Source of the DNA: an uncultured Asticcacaulis sp.
GTDB taxonomy: Bacteria; Pseudomonadota; Alphaproteobacteria; Caulobacterales; Caulobacteraceae
Direction of reading: 5' to 3'
Assembly: GCA_946480525.1 (NCBI GenBank)
Contig: CAMLLA010000141.1
Coordinates: 1-9,476 of the forward strand
Length of the DNA stretch: 9,476 nt
Shown here: positions 7,968-9,476 of the stretch, piece after piece
Layout: every line of letters begins with the position of its first letter
How positions within the stretch are numbered: position 1 is the stretch's first letter
Translations under genes and position numbers: made by a program
The notes under the pieces: model-generated
What the model was told of the DNA's origin: nothing
Databases searched by the model: none
Seen by the model: the letters and a program-made list of their open reading frames with translations, nothing else

Positions 7968-8089
7968 CTAAATCCGTTATGACGTGACGAAAACCGGTAG
8001 CTATCGAGAAACGAAGCGGAGCGTACCTGAGTACGTGAGCATCGTATCGCAGATAGATGCCGGTTTGCAGGCCGTCAGAACGGATTTAG
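7968..8089. repeat. 122-base intergenic palindromic element between era and recO
   Basis: Two 38-base arms (7968–8005 and 8052–8089) are imperfect reverse complements with 29 matching positions. From outside in, the paired blocks are 11 (CTAAATCCGTT), 5 (TGACG), 7 (AAACCGG) and 5 (CTATC) bases. In the centre CGTAC–CTGA–GTACG (8022–8035) forms an apical hairpin. The era stop TAA lies in the outer block, and the recO start is ten bases beyond the other end. The block pattern suggests a mobile or dispersed intergenic repeat that folds in RNA on either strand. Long intergenic palindromic repeats are known in Caulobacter and related alphaproteobacteria. I recall the central AGCGTAC…GTACGTGAGC as recurrent in that group, but cannot confirm this without a search. 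No other copy was seen in the window. Confidence 0.8.
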
Positions 8090-9039
8090 CTGTCGTATTC
8101 GAGGCCGAACTGGGCATACAGCGCCCTGTCATCGCTCCACTTTTCAGACACCTGGACATGGAGGAAAAGATGCACCGGGCGGTCTAGCAGCTTCGACAGG
8201 TCCTCGCGCGACTTCTGGCCGATCCATTTCAGCGTCTGGCCGTTCTTGCCCAGAACGATGGGGCGCTGACTGTCGCGCTCGACGAAAATCGTCTGCTCGA
8301 TGCGCGCCGAACCGTCGGGCCTGTCTTCGAACTTGGTCGTCATCACGGCCGCAGCATAGGGCAGCTCTTCGTGAACGCGCAGGAACAGTTTTTCGCGGGT
8401 AATCTCGGCGGCCATGATGCGCACCGGCGCGTCGGCCGCCTGATCTTCCGGATAGAGCCACGGCCCCTCCGGCATCCGTTTGGCCAGCAGCGCCTTCAGG
8501 TCATCGACGCCATTGCCCCTTTCGGCCGAGATCATAAGGACGTCTTCGACGACACCCGTCTTGTACAGCTCATCGGCGACGGCCAGCAGGTTGTCGCGCT
8601 TCATCAGGTCGATCTTGTTCAGTGCCAGGACCGCCTTGGCGTTGTTTGCTTTCAAGCCTTCGATAATCATGTCGACATCTTCGACGGCCTTGAAGTCAGC
8701 AGCCGTCGCCTTGATCTCCGTCGAATGCTTCACCGCCAGCTGTGCAGCGGCGTCAACGAGCAGGACAATACAGTCCGCATCGTGGGCGCCGGTCCAGGCC
8801 GAGGCGACCATCGCCCGGTCCAGCCGCCGGCGCGGCTTGAATATCCCCGGCGTGTCGACCAGTACCATCTGCACGCCGCCTTCGATGGCGATGCCGCGCA
8901 CCGGAAAGCGCGTCGTCTGAACCTTCTGCGTTACGATCGACACCTTGGTGCCGACCAGCCGGTTGACGAGCGTCGACTTGCCTGCATTCGGCGCGCCGAT
9001 GATGGCGACGAAGCCGCATTTTTGAGACGTGTCGGTCAA
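8086..9039 (-). CDS. era: GTPase Era
   Basis: Era is an essential GTPase that binds the 3' end of 16S rRNA and helps complete the 30S ribosomal subunit. The 317 residues carry all G motifs: GAPNAGKS (15–22), QTTR with the switch-I threonine (41–44), DTPG (62–65), NKID (141–144) and SAE (171–173). The C-terminal RNA-binding KH domain is marked by IVLGKNGQTLKWIGQKSREDL (261–281). The start is the TTG at 9039, giving MTDTSQKCGFVAIIGAP. An in-frame TGA lies ten codons upstream with no ATG or GTG between, and TTG overlaps the rnc stop as TTGA. This fits translational coupling to rnc; GGAAC about eight bases upstream may help. The stop codon lies inside the palindromic element. The loop GKNG replaces the more common GKGG of KH domains, a mild variation. 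Confidence 0.95.
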   Translation of the reverse strand: MTDTSQKCGFVAIIGAPNAGKSTLVNRLVGTKVSIVTQKVQTTRFPVRGIAIEGGVQMVLVDTPGIFKPRRRLDRAMVASAWTGAHDADCIVLLVDAAAQLAVKHSTEIKATAADFKAVEDVDMIIEGLKANNAKAVLALNKIDLMKRDNLLAVADELYKTGVVEDVLMISAERGNGVDDLKALLAKRMPEGPWLYPEDQAADAPVRIMAAEITREKLFLRVHEELPYAAAVMTTKFEDRPDGSARIEQTIFVERDSQRPIVLGKNGQTLKWIGQKSREDLSKLLDRPVHLFLHVQVSEKWSDDRALYAQFGLEYDS

Positions 9040-9476
9040 TTCAGTTGTTCCTGTTCAATCAGGCGCAGGGCGGCGGCCTTCTCGGCCTCCTGCCGCGATT
9101 TGCCGGTCGCCGACTGAGGCGAAACACCGTCAATGCGCACTTCGATGGTAAAGACCGGGGCGTGATCCGGCCCTTTGCGGTGGATGAGATTATAGGCCGG
9201 CGGCGCCTTGCCATTGGCGGCGGCCCATTCCTGGAGAAAGGATTTCGGATTGCTCCGTGAGGCATTGCCGCTGCTGCGCAAGGCTTCGGCCCACAGCGGT
9301 TTGAAGCATCGTAGCACCGTCTCGTAGCCTCCGTCGATATAGACGGCAGCCATAAGGGCTTCGGTGGCATCGCCAAGAATGGTGGGATTGGCGCGACCGC
9401 CGCTCTTGGTCTCGCCCGCCGCCAGACGCAGGGCCGGCCCGACGCCAGATACTGCATCACGACGCGGGGCAGACCC
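9036..9476 (-). CDS. rnc: Ribonuclease III, 3' part (N-terminus outside window)
   Basis: RNase III cuts double-stranded RNA, including the 16S/23S rRNA precursors. Only about the last 146 codons are in the window. The catalytic-domain remnant has GPALRLAAGETKSGGRANPT followed by ILGDATEALMAAVYIDGG, where the aspartate and glutamate of GDATEAL match the metal-binding pair D114/E117 of the E. coli enzyme. A complete double-stranded-RNA-binding domain follows: PKSFLQEWAAANGKAPPAYN, then FTIEVRIDG and the closing GKSRQEAEKAAALRLIEQEQL. The frame stays open to the window edge. However, the first ~15 codons (GSAPRRDAVSG) fit the family poorly, and a different frame (GLPRVVMQYL) fits better, so a one-base disruption near 9445 is possible. 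The TGA stop overlaps the era TTG start. lepB usually lies upstream of rnc in this group, but that would be outside the window. Confidence 0.92.
   Translation of the reverse strand, partial: GSAPRRDAVSGVGPALRLAAGETKSGGRANPTILGDATEALMAAVYIDGGYETVLRCFKPLWAEALRSSGNASRSNPKSFLQEWAAANGKAPPAYNLIHRKGPDHAPVFTIEVRIDGVSPQSATGKSRQEAEKAAALRLIEQEQLN

Noticed and set aside
8006..8051. The centre of the era–recO palindrome as an intrinsic terminator
   Set aside because: The apical stem is only five base pairs and no T-run follows on either strand, so the classical terminator pattern is missing.
9059..9460. 133-residue - strand frame overlapping rnc
   Set aside because: Most of it is an Arg/Pro-rich out-of-frame reading of RNase III. 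Only its first few codons and the bases just before them look like coding sequence, and that is handled as a possible frameshift in rnc.

Overview
This window looks like chromosomal DNA from a high-GC alphaproteobacterium, most likely of the Caulobacterales (an Asticcacaulis- or Caulobacter-like organism). The evidence is the rnc–era–recO–(small conserved protein)–…–parC gene order, the sequence character of RNase III, Era, RecO and ParC, and a large glycine-rich TonB-dependent receptor. The genus is an inference from pattern memory, not from a search.

Layout from left to right. Bases 1–1733 (+ strand) hold the 3' part of an outer-membrane receptor barrel whose N-terminus lies outside the window. 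Everything else is on the - strand and reads right to left: rnc (partial, 9476–9036), era (9039–8086), recO (7957–7229), a helical protein of unknown function (7179–6688), a GFA-type zinc protein (6616–6215), a PAS–GGDEF diguanylate cyclase (6170–5235), parC (5182–2966) and an MFS transporter (2917–1730). The receptor and the MFS gene converge and share one CTAG at their stop codons. No RNA gene, insertion sequence, prophage or CRISPR array was seen, and no gene-free stretch exceeds 128 bases.

How the genes relate. rnc and era overlap by four bases (TTGA) and serve rRNA processing and 30S maturation. recO (recombinational repair) and parC (chromosome decatenation) complete a housekeeping DNA/RNA block. 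The unknown protein, the GFA protein and the cyclase sit between recO and parC and are the more variable part. Spacers of 44–71 bases and unequal ribosome-binding sites suggest loosely co-transcribed genes rather than one tightly coupled operon.

The most noteworthy non-coding feature is a 122-base imperfect inverted repeat (7968–8089) that fills almost all of the era–recO gap. It contains the era stop codon and reaches to within ten bases of the recO start codon. Other points worth a look are unusual residues in the quinolone-pocket region of ParC, TTG starts for both era and recO, a FliM-like peptide at the end of the unknown protein, and a possible one-base frame disruption in the last ~45 bases (rnc). 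I found no convincing new multi-gene defence, toxin or secretion system here.
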